Source: Oreohelix idahoensis
Lineage: Eukaryota > Mollusca > Gastropoda > Stylommatophora > Oreohelicidae
Assembly: GCA_024509875.1 (NCBI GenBank)
Contig: JAMPIV010019072.1
Location: forward strand, 372,001-436,000
Reading direction: 5' to 3'
Length of the DNA: 64,000 nt
Part shown: positions 10,669 through 21,594 of the stretch, piece after piece
Layout: every line of letters begins with the position of its first letter
Position numbering within the stretch: position 1 is the stretch's first letter
The notes under the pieces: model-generated
Told to the model about the DNA's origin: nothing
Databases searched by the model: none
The model's input: only the letters and a program-made list of their open reading frames with translations
Program-made: the position numbers and the translations under genes

Positions 10669-13064
10669 TGTGGTAAAGTGGGATGTTATAAATATTTATA
10701 GGGACTTAGTGTACTGACTGAGATCAGCTGTGAAGGTATCTGTATCTATTAAGTGTGGTGTATTACAGATGACCTTACATGCTACCACATTTATACCTCA
10801 GTCAGAATTATTCTGGAATATTGTGATGACTACGTTAAATGTCTAGGGTTATGAAAATGATGAAGTGTAAGTCACAACAACAACAGACAGATAAACAATT
10901 TAATTTATTCCACAACACATTACAACTCTGTGACACTCACACACATATAACACTCTATAAGACTATCTTAAATGAGTCAAGTGTTTAAGTTTAAAAATAT
11001 ATGTATTAATTCTTTCAATAATGGGTATCCTGATTCAACTACACAGTGAACCAGGAATCACAATCAAATGTAATTACAAGTAGTATGTACACAGTTTATG
11101 TATATGAACTTTGTATTGACATATTTTATTATTATTATTCTATGTGTGTAATTTGTGAAGTAGTAATATGAGGTAATACTGGTTTTGTTCAAGCTTGGTT
11201 GTTGTTTTTCATCATGACTTCAAGTGTTTGATTATCGTGGAAATAGTATTGGGAAAAGTTCACAGTTCCTGTCATTTGAACCAAATAATTGTCCCTCTGT
11301 GTTTAATAAAATGTCAATTTTTGAGAGGGCACATAATGTTGAGCTACTCTGGCCACAGAAGCTTATCTTTCGTGATGGCGGCAGGAAAAGACTCCTCTGC
11401 TCGATTGCTTCACTGTGTTCTGGAGACACCTCACTGGTCGCTATCTGGACCAAGGAGTATGCTGTCAGCCTCTGGATTCAGCAAAACTCAGACCAGGGGC
11501 TGCTTCAATAACTAGGACCACAGTCCCTGAAACAAGAAGGTTGTACCTCCTACTTCAGATCTAATTTATAATCTATTTCCACATTGAACACAATACAGAA
11601 CAAACACTGAGTTCAGAGCGGTAGGCCAACTGCTAGCTTCATCTGAAACAATTTACACCAGTATACTCCTCCCTAATGGTTACTACGCCTCTGCAATTCC
11701 AGCATTATTTCCTTCTAGTCAATAAGATAGGTGTCAGTGTACTATTTGGCAATTCCATGCAGTTTTCTTTTCTCCGACACGTTCGGTTCAGGTTGGAGCA
11801 CTATCTAGGCCTTGCCTCATGTTCGCTACTGAACCACGCACATATACAGACATAAATTATCAATTTACATTCAATTTTCATTAAAAAGATATCGAATATG
11901 TCAAGCTTACCACAATTCATGGAAATAATACACAGATACGTTGACTGGCGATGAATATGGCACAAATTCCGATCTGCCTCTGTCCCAGACTTTTATTTAG
12001 AAAAATATGATCTGGATCTCAACGCACTGTTTCTTAGTAAGTTTATTTTAAAATGTGGAACTGAACTGACGCTCTTAATTGACTATATTGGCGGGTCTAA
12101 CCAATTGGGCCATGTTTACACAGCTTTTCAAAAAAAGTACCCTTACTACCGTTTCCCCTAACAACAAAGAATTAGTATTTGTAGTACGACTAATCGTGTT
12201 TAGCCTTACATTTACTTCTATCCAATCAAATAGGATTTTACATGGTGGCCCATTTCCCGTAAAATAGTGGTTTCAAAACATGCCACTGTGCGATTATTTT
12301 TTGGTGTTGTCTGACACCCTCACTATTTTCTTTTGGCTATAATTTGTTAATTCCTAGACTATTTGCGTAACACAATATATTCTTTGTCAGCAAGTCCTAA
12401 GGAACCCAAATATATAAGTTTAATGGGGCTAAGGGGCTGCGTTCAAAATATGCATTTTCTTCTACCTCCCGTTCACTTCGATACGATGTGGTGTCTGGGT
12501 ACTGTCAGGCTTTCAGACATAAAACAGTATAATGTCATGTTTCCTAATAAGCGTTTTTCAGGTTTTTAAACCTAACTCTCGTATGGGTAGTGTTTTTTAT
12601 CACTGTCTATTTGAAAAAAAGTTAGTGCTTCTGGCCTTTCGCGCGGGGAGGGTGGCATTAATTGTATATCGCGAAACGCGTGTTAGTGTTGCATCCGTTC
12701 CTGCTTTCAGCCCTCCCTCTCTCTGTCCTAAGTTCATCTGTCTTTCCGTTTATGTTAACGTAGTGTATACAATGAAATTAATGGAAGTATTAAATTTAGG
12801 TCATTAATCAGCTTGCTTATCTCAAGGTTTTCTTAGAAATGCAGTACACGTTTTATTGTAGAAAGCGTGTAGTGATGCAGTAGGCTTTACTATCAACGTG
12901 AAACGTTACAATTTGCAGACGAAGTAGAAAACAAGGGGGATTTTTGTACGCCATTGTGACAGCACTGTACTTTTACCATTTCTCTTTCCTTTTATTGAAT
13001 TTATGTGTTAGGCTTTACATTTACCTTTTAATTTATATATGTGGATTTAGAATGTTTCACGACA
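10669..13064 (-). repeat. 3' LTR of the GMR1-like element
   Basis: 2396 bp. On the plus strand it starts TGTGGTAAAGTGG and ends TTTCACGACA. It matches 17329-19727 almost base for base. Short open frames within both LTRs are identical because the LTRs are young and are not evidence of genes. Confidence 0.95.
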
Positions 13065-13066
13065 AA

Positions 13067-13078
13067 TTCTCCCCTCTT
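13067..13078 (-). other. polypurine tract
   Basis: On the minus strand AAGAGGGGAGAA lies two bases upstream of the 3' LTR start TGTCGTGAAAC. This is where plus-strand DNA synthesis would be primed. Confidence 0.8.
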
Positions 13079-13131
13079 AAAACAGACGTTATATGTCAGT
13101 CTATAATTCTATATACACATAGAGAAATTTA

Positions 13132-14919
13132 TTAATATTTCTGGGGTTTACGGTGATTCTCATCACACGGATGTCGGCTTAAAAAATCCGCTCCCAGATT
13201 TGTCTTTCCAGATATATACTCTATGCTAAACTCAAATGGCTGCATAAGTAAGGACCATCCGAGTAACCGAGAATTTTCATGCCTAGCCTGCGCTAGAAAC
13301 GACAAGGGTTTGTGATCCGTTTGCAACTTAAATGCTTTCCCATACAGATAAATATTGAATTTCTTTATCGCCCATATTACTGCAAGACATTCTTTTTCGC
13401 TAGTTGAGTAGTGGGTTTCAGCTTTATTCAACTTTCTGCTAGCATATGCCACTGGGCTCAATTCCCCATCCAATGCATCTGATTTCTGTAGCAGAGTCGC
13501 ACCTAATCCAATATTACTGGCATCCGTCCTTACAATGAATTCTTGACTTAAGTCAGGTAATTTCAAAATAGGTTTGCTTGTGAGCTTTTCCTTCAATTCC
13601 TGGTAAGCTAATTCACATTGTGGTGTCCATGTAATTCGATCTGGATTTCCTTTACGGGTCAAATCAGTTAACGGTGCACATATGGAATTAAAGTTTTTGA
13701 TATACTTTTGGTAGAAACCACATAATGAGACAAGGGATCTCACGTCTTTCTTGGTTTGTGGTCTCGGGGCTTTCTTTAGTTTCTCTAAATTCTTGGGGTC
13801 AGGGGTCATGTTTCCCTGATGGACTGTGTGTCCCAAGAATTCTAATTCTTTACATCCAACGCAACATTTGGTTGGTCGGGCTGTTAAATTCGCTTCTCTA
13901 AGTCGATTAAACAGCATATTCAGAGAGTCAATGTGTTCCTCAAATGTTTCTGTTGCTATAAGGATATCATCCATGAAATTTGTGATGCATGGATTATTCA
14001 GAGGGTCCAATAATTTTCTCATCATTCTAGAGAAGACACTAGGCGCATTCTTCAATTCAAATGGCAATCTGTTAAACTCATATTGTCCCTCTGAGGTACT
14101 AAAAGCTAGATATGGTCTAACCTCAGGCTTTACTGGAATCTGATAGTATCCTTTACTCAGATCCACTTTTGAGAAATATTTAGCTTTATTTAGCCTGGCA
14201 AACAACTGATTTGTATCCGGCAATGGATCCACCTGTCCTTCTGTAATAGCATTCAGTCTCCTGTAATCTATACAGAGTCTATGTTCTCCAGAGGGTTTCC
14301 TTAAGAGCACAACACTGGAACTATACGAAGATTCACTGTGTGAAATAATTCCTTCCTTCAACAAATAGTCTATCTCTTCCTTCAAAGCTTTCTCCTTAGC
14401 AAAAGGAATCGAATAGGGTTTCATACAGACAGGTGTGGGGTCTATCAGTTTCATATCATATTCCAATAAGTTTGTATGCCCCGGTCGGTCCGTTAACACC
14501 TCTGTATGATTATCTAGAACCTGTTGCACTCTCTCTTTCTGATTTTTCGTTAAAAGTGTACTGATTTTCACCTGTGCCGCTGTCTCACAGGGATGTAATG
14601 GATATTCAAATGATGAAAGTGGTTCCTTTTTCATCTCCATGGCAATGGACAAGGTCAACAAGTGTGTCTCTTCCTGATTTTCTCTTTCCAAATATTTCTT
14701 CAGGAGATTCACATGATAGATTTTTTCTTTCCCCTTCTTATCTATCTTATAATTGGTTCTAGACACCTTCTCTAGAACTGTATATGGACCTTGCCATCCA
14801 ATTTGTAACTTATTTTGACTACCGGGTAGAAGAAGCAGTACCTTCTCTCCCACAGCCAAATCTCTGTCTTTAGCCTTCCTGTTGAAATAAGCAGCATGTT
14901 TCTTCCTGGCTTGTCTCAA
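13132..14919 (-). CDS. pol: pol fragment: integrase C-terminus, reverse transcriptase, RNase H
   Basis: 595 codons open. Residues 1-80 are the integrase C-terminal module with GPY/F motif IGWQGPYTVL (40-49). RT follows in the same frame: VDLSKGYYQ gives Asp253, LPFELKNAPSVFSRMM is the conserved block near 285-300, and FMDD gives Asp317 and Asp318. RNase H follows with Asp466 (RTDAS), Glu510 (SEKECLAV), Asp535 (QTDHKPL) and Asp578 (NLGADFLSR). All RT and RNase H catalytic residues are present. The frame opens at a TTG just after an in-frame TAA. Upstream the integrase continues in the same and a neighbouring frame, so the apparent start is a lesion, not a real initiation site. Integrase joined to the N-side of RT reverses the usual Gypsy order. 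No protein of this length would be expected as such; it would be part of a polyprotein. Confidence 0.93.
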   Translation of the reverse strand: MRQARKKHAAYFNRKAKDRDLAVGEKVLLLLPGSQNKLQIGWQGPYTVLEKVSRTNYKIDKKGKEKIYHVNLLKKYLERENQEETHLLTLSIAMEMKKEPLSSFEYPLHPCETAAQVKISTLLTKNQKERVQQVLDNHTEVLTDRPGHTNLLEYDMKLIDPTPVCMKPYSIPFAKEKALKEEIDYLLKEGIISHSESSYSSSVVLLRKPSGEHRLCIDYRRLNAITEGQVDPLPDTNQLFARLNKAKYFSKVDLSKGYYQIPVKPEVRPYLAFSTSEGQYEFNRLPFELKNAPSVFSRMMRKLLDPLNNPCITNFMDDILIATETFEEHIDSLNMLFNRLREANLTARPTKCCVGCKELEFLGHTVHQGNMTPDPKNLEKLKKAPRPQTKKDVRSLVSLCGFYQKYIKNFNSICAPLTDLTRKGNPDRITWTPQCELAYQELKEKLTSKPILKLPDLSQEFIVRTDASNIGLGATLLQKSDALDGELSPVAYASRKLNKAETHYSTSEKECLAVIWAIKKFNIYLYGKAFKLQTDHKPLSFLAQARHENSRLLGWSLLMQPFEFSIEYISGKTNLGADFLSRHPCDENHRKPQKY

Positions 14920-15062
14920 ATTTTAATTGGCAAGTTTCCAGCCAGTTTTTAAACGAGTGGCAGCTCATTCACATATTGGTATGAGGATGTAATATTTTCC
15001 TCTGCCTTTTCATCAGTAAACGTTCTTAACAGCGTTACATATGGACCTTTAATTGTGTGGAC
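14920..15062 (-). pseudogene. integrase remnant upstream of the GPY/F module
   Basis: Minus-strand reading gives IKGPYVTLLRTFTDEKAEEN then ITSSYQYVNEL, a one-base frame change, then RLKTGWKLAN, a TAA stop, and NLRQARKKHA. These align with IKGPLKALLWSLTDQKADET, STSKYVSDL, RLKLGWDLATTNFKRARTKH of the integrase at 62.3-64 kb. So this stretch was coding and has acquired a frameshift and a stop. Confidence 0.8.
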
Positions 15063-15478
15063 CTCTTTGTCCATGATCCGGTATGGTCTCTTCCACTCGA
15101 AGCGCTATAGTGATGATTTTTCTTCCCAGAATTATCATGCACAAAACGACCGCTACCAATTCTTTTCTTGGGGCTTTCTCCCCACTTAGAATTCTGGATG
15201 AGAGATTTCCTCTCTACATCCTCTTCCTCCAGTTTACATAAGTCCGATTGAGGGATTTTCGGCTTATCCTGGGGTAAGACATCTTTTTTGCACTCTCTGC
15301 ATAGTGGCCATTGTAAAACAGTTAATTGAAGCTTGTCCGTGAAAAGGGGCTTCCCATTCCATTTGGTCCACTTTATCAAATTTATTTTGCTTGTCAGGCC
15401 TAAGTTTGCCCCGTGGCGTGTCCAGGTCCTGATCAATGTTCCCACTTGTGGGTGTTCCCTCATGTGCTATGCTACACC
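15035..15478 (-). other. segment in place of the integrase catalytic core, origin unknown
   Basis: Between the integrase zinc-domain remnant and the IKGP block the other element has about 540 bp of DDE core. Here there are about 425 bp with no D, D or E core motif in any minus frame. A 142-codon frame (15035-15463) encodes a basic peptide with CRECKKDVLPQ and KWGESPKKRIG. A second frame has GTPTSGNIDQDLDTPRGKLR. Neither is recognisable. It may be foreign filler acquired during template switching, or part of a region unique to this family. Confidence 0.5.
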
Positions 15479-15500
15479 TTTCTACAAAATTCTCAATGTC

Positions 15501-17105
15501 CTACCTTGCCTTGGGCCAATAATAATTGTGAGCCACCTTTTGGATGATGGTACCAATTTTCTCATGGTCCCCATCTTGTTTCACATGTAGGCTCCTTATT
15601 AATTCTGCCCTATATCTTTTAGGAAGAACCAACTGTCCGTGACCATTGGATCTAGTTCCGGCCTTCCTATACATCAACTTGTTTTTCATGTAAAAATCTC
15701 CCTTGCCTGGAGTTGTATGACAAGTTGACAATTTCCTGAAACAAGGTTTGAGGGTCTTATCCCCAGCCTGTGCCTTCCTCATCTCATCTGGAGTGGTATC
15801 TATCAGAATATCCTCCTCCTGTCTTGAGGTTGACCTGACCTGAAGGGTGGCCATAACTATAGGGTTCCTTCTACAATGGTCAGTGTCATGATTGTTCATC
15901 TTACACTTTTTACACCATCTCTTTCCTTGGTTGAAAGATTTTCTTTCATCATATTTCCTTTCATCGAATTGTGAGGTTTTATTTTTATTGTCATACCGTG
16001 GCCTATCAAACTGGTGCTTACCTTTGTTTTGATCTCTAGGATCAAATTTATTAAAGTTCTGTGGTGCCCTAAAATTATCTACCTGTTTCTTTTTATTACC
16101 TGATACCTCTGCCTGAGCTGCTTGATACCTTTCTGCAACATTTAGTAACTCACCCAGCCTCTCTGCACCTTGTTCCATGAGAAACTTTCTCAGGTCTGGA
16201 GCCATGGACTCTCTTAATTGTTCTATAAGGACCATTTCCTTAAGATCTTGGGTTTTCCCCAGAGAAGTCCATTTCTCCAAGTATGTCTCTAACCGTGCAG
16301 AGAACTGGTGATAGGTTTCACCTGACAGTAGTTTAGCATTCCTAAATTTTTTCCTATAAAATTCTGCGTTCTTTTCATATCTTAACAAAAGAGCCTGCTT
16401 TAGCATGTCATAATTTTCTTGATCACCTCTGCTCATTTTGGCAAAAACTTCATAAGCTGCCCCCCGAAGCCCTTGAGATAACTTTAAGCTCCACCTTTCT
16501 CTCTCTAACCCATACGTGGTAGCTAATAGTTCATATCTATTTAGATAGCTCTCAATATCATCTTCTTTCTCAACAAAATGATCTAAATGAAAATTCATAG
16601 CTGAGGTTGAGGCTCCCTGACTAACATTAGCATCGGAGGTAAAGGGACTGGCACCATTTTCATGAGCATGGCCTTGAAACTCAAACTCCCTTAGTCGTAA
16701 CTCATGTTCCCTTTGTAATCTCTTCTCCTCCTTTTCTGCTTCCCTCTCTGCAGCCTGTCTTCTTTCCTCGGCTTCCCTTTCTGCAGCTAATCTCTTTTCT
16801 TCTCTTTCTGCCTTTTGTTCTTCTAATTGGAGCCTCTTTATTTCCGCCTCACGATCCGCCTCCAATGCTCTAGCCTCTTTGTCAGCCTCAATCTGCAACC
16901 TCTTAGCCTCAGCCTCAATCTGCAACCTCTTAATTTCTTTTTCAGCCTCTATTCTCTTATCTTCGGCCAATCTTTCAGATTCTAATTTTCTTTCGGCCTC
17001 TTTTTCTAATCTTCTTTCTTCACGTTCAATATATTTGTCACATTCCGTAGTGACATAGGCAATCATAACTTGCCCGTCCATTCCTAACTCTTTAGCAGTC
17101 TGCAC
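15501..17105 (-). CDS. gag: Gag (coiled coil, SCAN-like capsid, CCHC knuckle) fused to integrase N-terminus
   Basis: 534 codons. Residues about 25-145 are a highly charged heptad-rich coiled coil (repeated EAERK, EIKRLQIEAEAKRLQIEA). Residues about 175-330 are a capsid-like domain, and 250-330 (ETYHQFSARLETYLEKW, then MVLIEQLRESMAPDLRKFLM) follow the SCAN-domain pattern, a fold reported to derive from GMR1-type capsids. A CCHC knuckle follows: Cys398, Cys401, His406, Cys411. Directly after it come residues matching the protease-integrase linker of the 62-64 kb element (TLKPCFRKL against TLAPCFRKL), so the protease has been deleted precisely between knuckle and linker. The frame ends inside the integrase zinc domain: His507 and His514 are present, YYWPKAR precedes a TAG, and reading through gives DIENFVERC with the second Cys missing. 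It would package RNA and assemble particles. Confidence 0.88.
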   Translation of the reverse strand: MQTAKELGMDGQVMIAYVTTECDKYIEREERRLEKEAERKLESERLAEDKRIEAEKEIKRLQIEAEAKRLQIEADKEARALEADREAEIKRLQLEEQKAEREEKRLAAEREAEERRQAAEREAEKEEKRLQREHELRLREFEFQGHAHENGASPFTSDANVSQGASTSAMNFHLDHFVEKEDDIESYLNRYELLATTYGLERERWSLKLSQGLRGAAYEVFAKMSRGDQENYDMLKQALLLRYEKNAEFYRKKFRNAKLLSGETYHQFSARLETYLEKWTSLGKTQDLKEMVLIEQLRESMAPDLRKFLMEQGAERLGELLNVAERYQAAQAEVSGNKKKQVDNFRAPQNFNKFDPRDQNKGKHQFDRPRYDNKNKTSQFDERKYDERKSFNQGKRWCKKCKMNNHDTDHCRRNPIVMATLQVRSTSRQEEDILIDTTPDEMRKAQAGDKTLKPCFRKLSTCHTTPGKGDFYMKNKLMYRKAGTRSNGHGQLVLPKRYRAELIRSLHVKQDGDHEKIGTIIQKVAHNYYWPKAR

Positions 17106-17303
17106 AGCAGCAGATCGAATTTTGGCCAGGTCCGCCCTTTTCTAACAGGTAAATGTATATAATGTCTAACTAAACAATATAATCTGTAATTAATTATCCA
17201 AGGACAACCACAGGCACTGAGAGCTAAACCTTATTTAATTCCACCCAAGGATACCTTTTAAATTTTTATTATTCCCAATATATATAATAGGAGAAAGTTC
17301 AAT

Positions 17304-17323
17304 ATCCCGGGAGCGAGACCCCA
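17304..17323 (-). other. probable tRNA primer binding site
   Basis: On the minus strand, five bases inside the 5' LTR, lies TGGGGTCTCGCTCCCGGGAT. It begins with the TGG that pairs with a tRNA CCA end. Further in, the plus strand reads GTTCAATATCCCGGGAGCG, which looks like the T-loop and stem of a tRNA. Relative to a standard tRNA 3' arm it has two to three extra bases, so I cannot name the tRNA. Confidence 0.6.
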
Positions 17324-17328
17324 ATATA

Positions 17329-19727
17329 TGTGGTAACGTGGGATGTTATAAATATTTATAGGGGACTTAGTGTACTGACTGAGATCAGCTGTGAAGGTAT
17401 CTGTATCTATTAAGTGTGGTGTATTACAGATGACATTACTTGCTACCACATTTATACCTCAGTCAGAATTATTCTGGAATATTGTGATGACTACGTTAAA
17501 TGTCTAGGGTTATGAAAATGATGAAGTGTAAGTCACAACAACAACAGACAGATAAACAATTTAATTTATTCCACAACACTTTACAACACTGTAGCACTCA
17601 CACACATATAACACTCTATAAGACTATCTTAAATGAGTCAAGTGTTTAAGTTTAAAAATATATTTATTAATTCTTTCAATAATGGGTATCCTGATTCAAC
17701 TACACAGTGAACCAGGAATCACAATCAAATGTAATTACAAGTAGTATGTACACAGTTTATATATATGAACTTTGTATTGACATATTTTATTATTATTATT
17801 CTATGTGTGTAATTTGTGAAGTAGTAATATGAGGTAATACTGGTTTTGTTCAAGCTTGGTTGTTGTTTTTCATCATGACTTCAAGTGTTTGATTATCGTG
17901 GAAATAGTATTGGGAAAAGTTCACAGTTCCTGTCATTTGAACCAAATAATTGTCCCTCTGTGTTTAATAAAATGTCAATTTTTGAGGGGGCACATAATGT
18001 TGAGCTACTCTGGCCACAGAAGCTTATCTTTCGTGATGGCGGCAGGAAAAGACTCCTCTGCTCGATTGCTTCACTGTGTTCTGGAGACACCTCACTGGTC
18101 GCTATCTGGACCAAGGAGTATGCTGTCAGCCTCTGGATTCAGCAAAACTCAGACCAGGGGCTGCTTCAATAACTAGGACCACAGTCCCTGAAACAAGAAG
18201 GTTGTACCTCCTACTTCAGGTCTAATTTATAATCTATTTCCACACTGAACACAATACAGAACAAACACTGAGTTCAGAGTGGTAGGCCAACTGCTAGCTT
18301 CATCTGAAACAATTTACACCAGTATACTCCTCCCTAATGGTTACTACGCCTCTGCAATTCCAGCATTATTTCCTTCTAGTCAATAAGATAGGTGTCAGTG
18401 TACTATTTGGCAATTCCATGCAGTTTTCTTTTCTCCGACACGTTCGGTTCAGGTTGGAGCACTATCTAGGCCTTGCCTCATGTTCGCCACTGAACCACGC
18501 ACATATACAGACATAAATTATCAATTTACATTCAATTTTCATTAAAAAGATATCGAATATGTCAAGCTTACCACAATTCATGGAAATAATACACAGATAC
18601 GTTGACTGGCGATGAATATGGCACAAATTCCGATCTGCCTCTGTCCCAGACTTTTATTTAGAAAAATATGATCTGGATCTCAACGCACTGTTTCTTAGTA
18701 AGTTTATTTTAAAATGTGGCACTGAACTGACGCTCTTAATTGACTATATTGGCGGGTCTAACCAATCGGGCCATGTTTACACAGCTTTTCAAAAAAAAGT
18801 ACCCTTACTACCGTTTCCCCTAACAACAAAGAATTAGTATTTGTAGTCCGACTAATCGTGTTTAGCCTTACATTTACTTCTATCCAATCAAATAGGATTT
18901 TACATGGTGGCCCATTTCCCGTAAAATAGTGGTTTCAAAACATGCCACTGTGCGATTATTTTTTGGTGTTGTCTGACACCCTCACTATTTTCTTTTGGCT
19001 ATAATTTGTTAATTCCTAGACTATTTGCGTAACACTTAACATATTCTTTGTCAGCAAATCCTAAGGAACCCAAATATATAAGTTTAATGGGGCTAAGGGG
19101 CTGCGTTCAAAATATGCATTTTCTTCTACCTCCCGTTCACTTCGATACGATGTGGTGTCTGGGTACTGTCAGGCTTTCAGACATAAAACAGTATAATGTC
19201 ATGTTTCCTAATAAGCGTTTTTCAGGTTTTTAAACCTAACTCTCGAATGGGTAGTGTTTTTATCACTGTCTATTTGAAAAAAAGTTAGTGCTTCTGGCCT
19301 TTCGCGCGGGGAGGGTGGCATTAATTGTATATCGCGAAACGCGTGTTAGTGTTGCATGCGTTCCTGCTTTCAGCCCTCCCTCTCTCTATCCTAAGTTCAT
19401 CTGTCTTTCCGTTTATGTTAACGTAGTGTATAAAATGAAATTAATGGAAGTATTAAATTTAGGTCATTAATCAGCTTGCGTATCTCAAGGTTTTCTTAGA
19501 AATGCAGTACACGTTTTATTGTAGAAAGCGTGTAGTGATGCAGTAGGCTTTACTATCAACGTGAAACGTTACAATTTGCAGACGAAGTAGAAAACAAGGG
19601 GGATTTTTGTACGCCATTGTGACAGCACTGTACTTTTACCATTTCTCTTTCCTTTTATTGAATTTATGTGTTAGGCTTTACATTTACCTTTTAATTTATA
19701 TATGTGGATTTAGAATGTTTCACGACA
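17329..19727 (-). repeat. 5' LTR of the GMR1-like element
   Basis: 2399 bp, TG...CA ends, nearly identical to 10669-13064. Followed on the right by GTATG, the second half of the target duplication. In sense orientation this copy would hold the promoter. Confidence 0.95.
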
Positions 19728-19732
19728 GTATG

Positions 19733-20210
<478 letters not shown>

Positions 20211-20496
20211 CCGGAATCTACAGAAATTTCTTGCACTGATAGTTTCCCAACTGAACTGCTTTTATAGCAGAATTCCCAAGCACTTCTCCTTCTAGCGGCG
20301 AAGTAACGTTGTCCACTGAAAGGTCTTGGTTCGAAACCCCAGAGCTCTTTGAATTTTTAAGTGCTTCATGTAGCGAGAGGAAAGATATAATGATGGTGAT
20401 ATTATCCTGGACAAATAGTTCCACTGTCTTCTATTCATAATAACTTTGGCTCTACAACACATCCAGTGAATCTATTGTTATCTGCGTAAAGCTAAT

Positions 20497-20769
20497 AAAG
20501 GTAATGGATCCCGTTACACGCCCTATTGAGGCATATTGGGAATATGGTGTTAGGCCCATATTTTCTCGACCGTTGGCACACTAGGGGTGATGTGGTCCGC
20601 ATCACGCCGGTTTCCTTAACCTTCCCAGAGTTGCTCTGGTAACCATTTGGGGCTGGGTCGACCCAGGAACCATTTGCGGCCTAAAAAAATGCCACCTCAT
20701 CTGGGGATCGAACCATAAACCACTGAACTAGGAAGCCAGTGCACTAACCACTATGCTACCGCGGCTCCC
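20497..20769 (-). mobile_element. tRNA-derived SINE, family A, copy 1
   Basis: On the minus strand it starts GGAGCCGCGGTAGCATAGTG, an A-box-like tRNA head, followed by a degenerate B box (GGTTTATGGTTCGATCCCC), then a body ending CGTGTAACGGGATCC. It is flanked by a 13-bp target duplication GCGTAAAGCTAAT at 20484-20496 and 20770-20782. Two other copies lie at 21305 and 57575. The tRNA-like head is the promoter of the SINE and not a functional tRNA gene. Confidence 0.9.
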
Positions 20770-20782
20770 GCGTAAAGCTAAT

Positions 20783-21304
20783 GATCCCTATTAATGAATT
20801 GGGTCCTTCTTTATCTAGGTATTCCATGATTAGTTGGACACTGCCTTCCGAAATATCCTTTAACATCTACACTTTTGTTTCCTCCATGTCTAGCGATTTT
20901 CCGACACTATTTATACCAAGCTGGCTTTTCATTGTACAGTTACATCCACGGGGTTTGTACGGTGATAATTTTTTAATGATGCCGAGATATGAATCAGACT
21001 TCATTACACTTCATAAACTAACGCTGTGATCATTTTGCTATTTTGTATTACGTAATGGGGGTACTATAAGTTATAAATATCGTAGTTATATCAGTTTTAC
21101 AAAGACACATAAGAATATTTATTAAACAACAGAAGCATTTAATATGGATTTGATACTAGTACTTAAACAAAACAAAAATAAGAGTAAATGAGAAGAAACT
21201 GATAGAACTTAAACGCTTTTCATTTGTAAAGAATATTTGTAAAGGAATTAATTTTTATCTTTGGTTTAAACGTAATTGTATTACTTGTCTTTAACTTGCT
21301 TTAA
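20783..21304. other. no gene seen
   Basis: AT-rich DNA between two SINE copies. An 82-codon frame (20781-21029) has no recognisable domain and starts in the SINE target duplication. Confidence 0.4.
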
Positions 21305-21581
21305 AACAAGTTGTAAAAGGATCCCGTTACACGCCCATTGTGGCATATTGGGAATACGGTGTTAGGCCCATATTTTCTTGTCTATCGGCACACTAGGGGT
21401 GATGTGGCCAGCATCACGCCGGCCGCCTTAACCTTCCCAGAGATGTTCTGGTACCCAATTCACGAGGCTGGGTCGACCCCGGAGCCATTCGCGGTCTAAA
21501 AATCCCATCTCAATAGGGGATCGAACCATGGACCTCTGAGCTAGGAAGCCAGTGCACCAACCACTTCGCTACCGTGGCTCC
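21305..21581 (-). mobile_element. tRNA-derived SINE, family A, copy 2
   Basis: Same structure as copy 1, with a better head: GGAGCCACGGTAGCGAAGTG and B box GGTTCGATCCCC. Flanked by a 13-bp duplication TAACTTGCTTTAA at 21292-21304 and 21582-21594. Confidence 0.92.
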
Positions 21582-21594
21582 TAACTTGCTTTAA

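Larger units (their letters stand above)
10669..19727 (-). mobile_element. GMR1-like Ty3/Gypsy LTR retrotransposon, full-length insertion, internally deleted
   Basis: Two LTRs (10669-13064 and 17329-19727) bracket a 4.26 kb internal region coded on the minus strand. The insertion is flanked by a perfect 5-bp target duplication GTATG (10664-10668 and 19728-19732). LTR ends are TG...CA. In sense order it has a primer site (17323-17304), Gag with SCAN-like capsid and CCHC knuckle, the start of an integrase zinc domain, an unrecognised segment, the integrase GPY/F module, reverse transcriptase, RNase H and a polypurine tract. Integrase before RT is the hallmark of the GMR1 group. Protease and the integrase DDE core are missing, so this copy is non-autonomous. 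By eye the LTRs differ at roughly 25-30 positions in 2.4 kb (about 1 percent), so the insertion is fairly young. Confidence 0.92.

Noticed and set aside
11195..18176. Identical 106- and 95-codon frames at 11195-11515 and 17856-18176
   Set aside because: Both lie in the two young LTRs in the antisense direction; identity follows from LTR age, not selection.
20700..21585. tRNA genes suggested by A and B boxes
   Set aside because: The tRNA-like heads belong to SINE copies with target duplications and cannot fold as full tRNAs with a normal anticodon arm.
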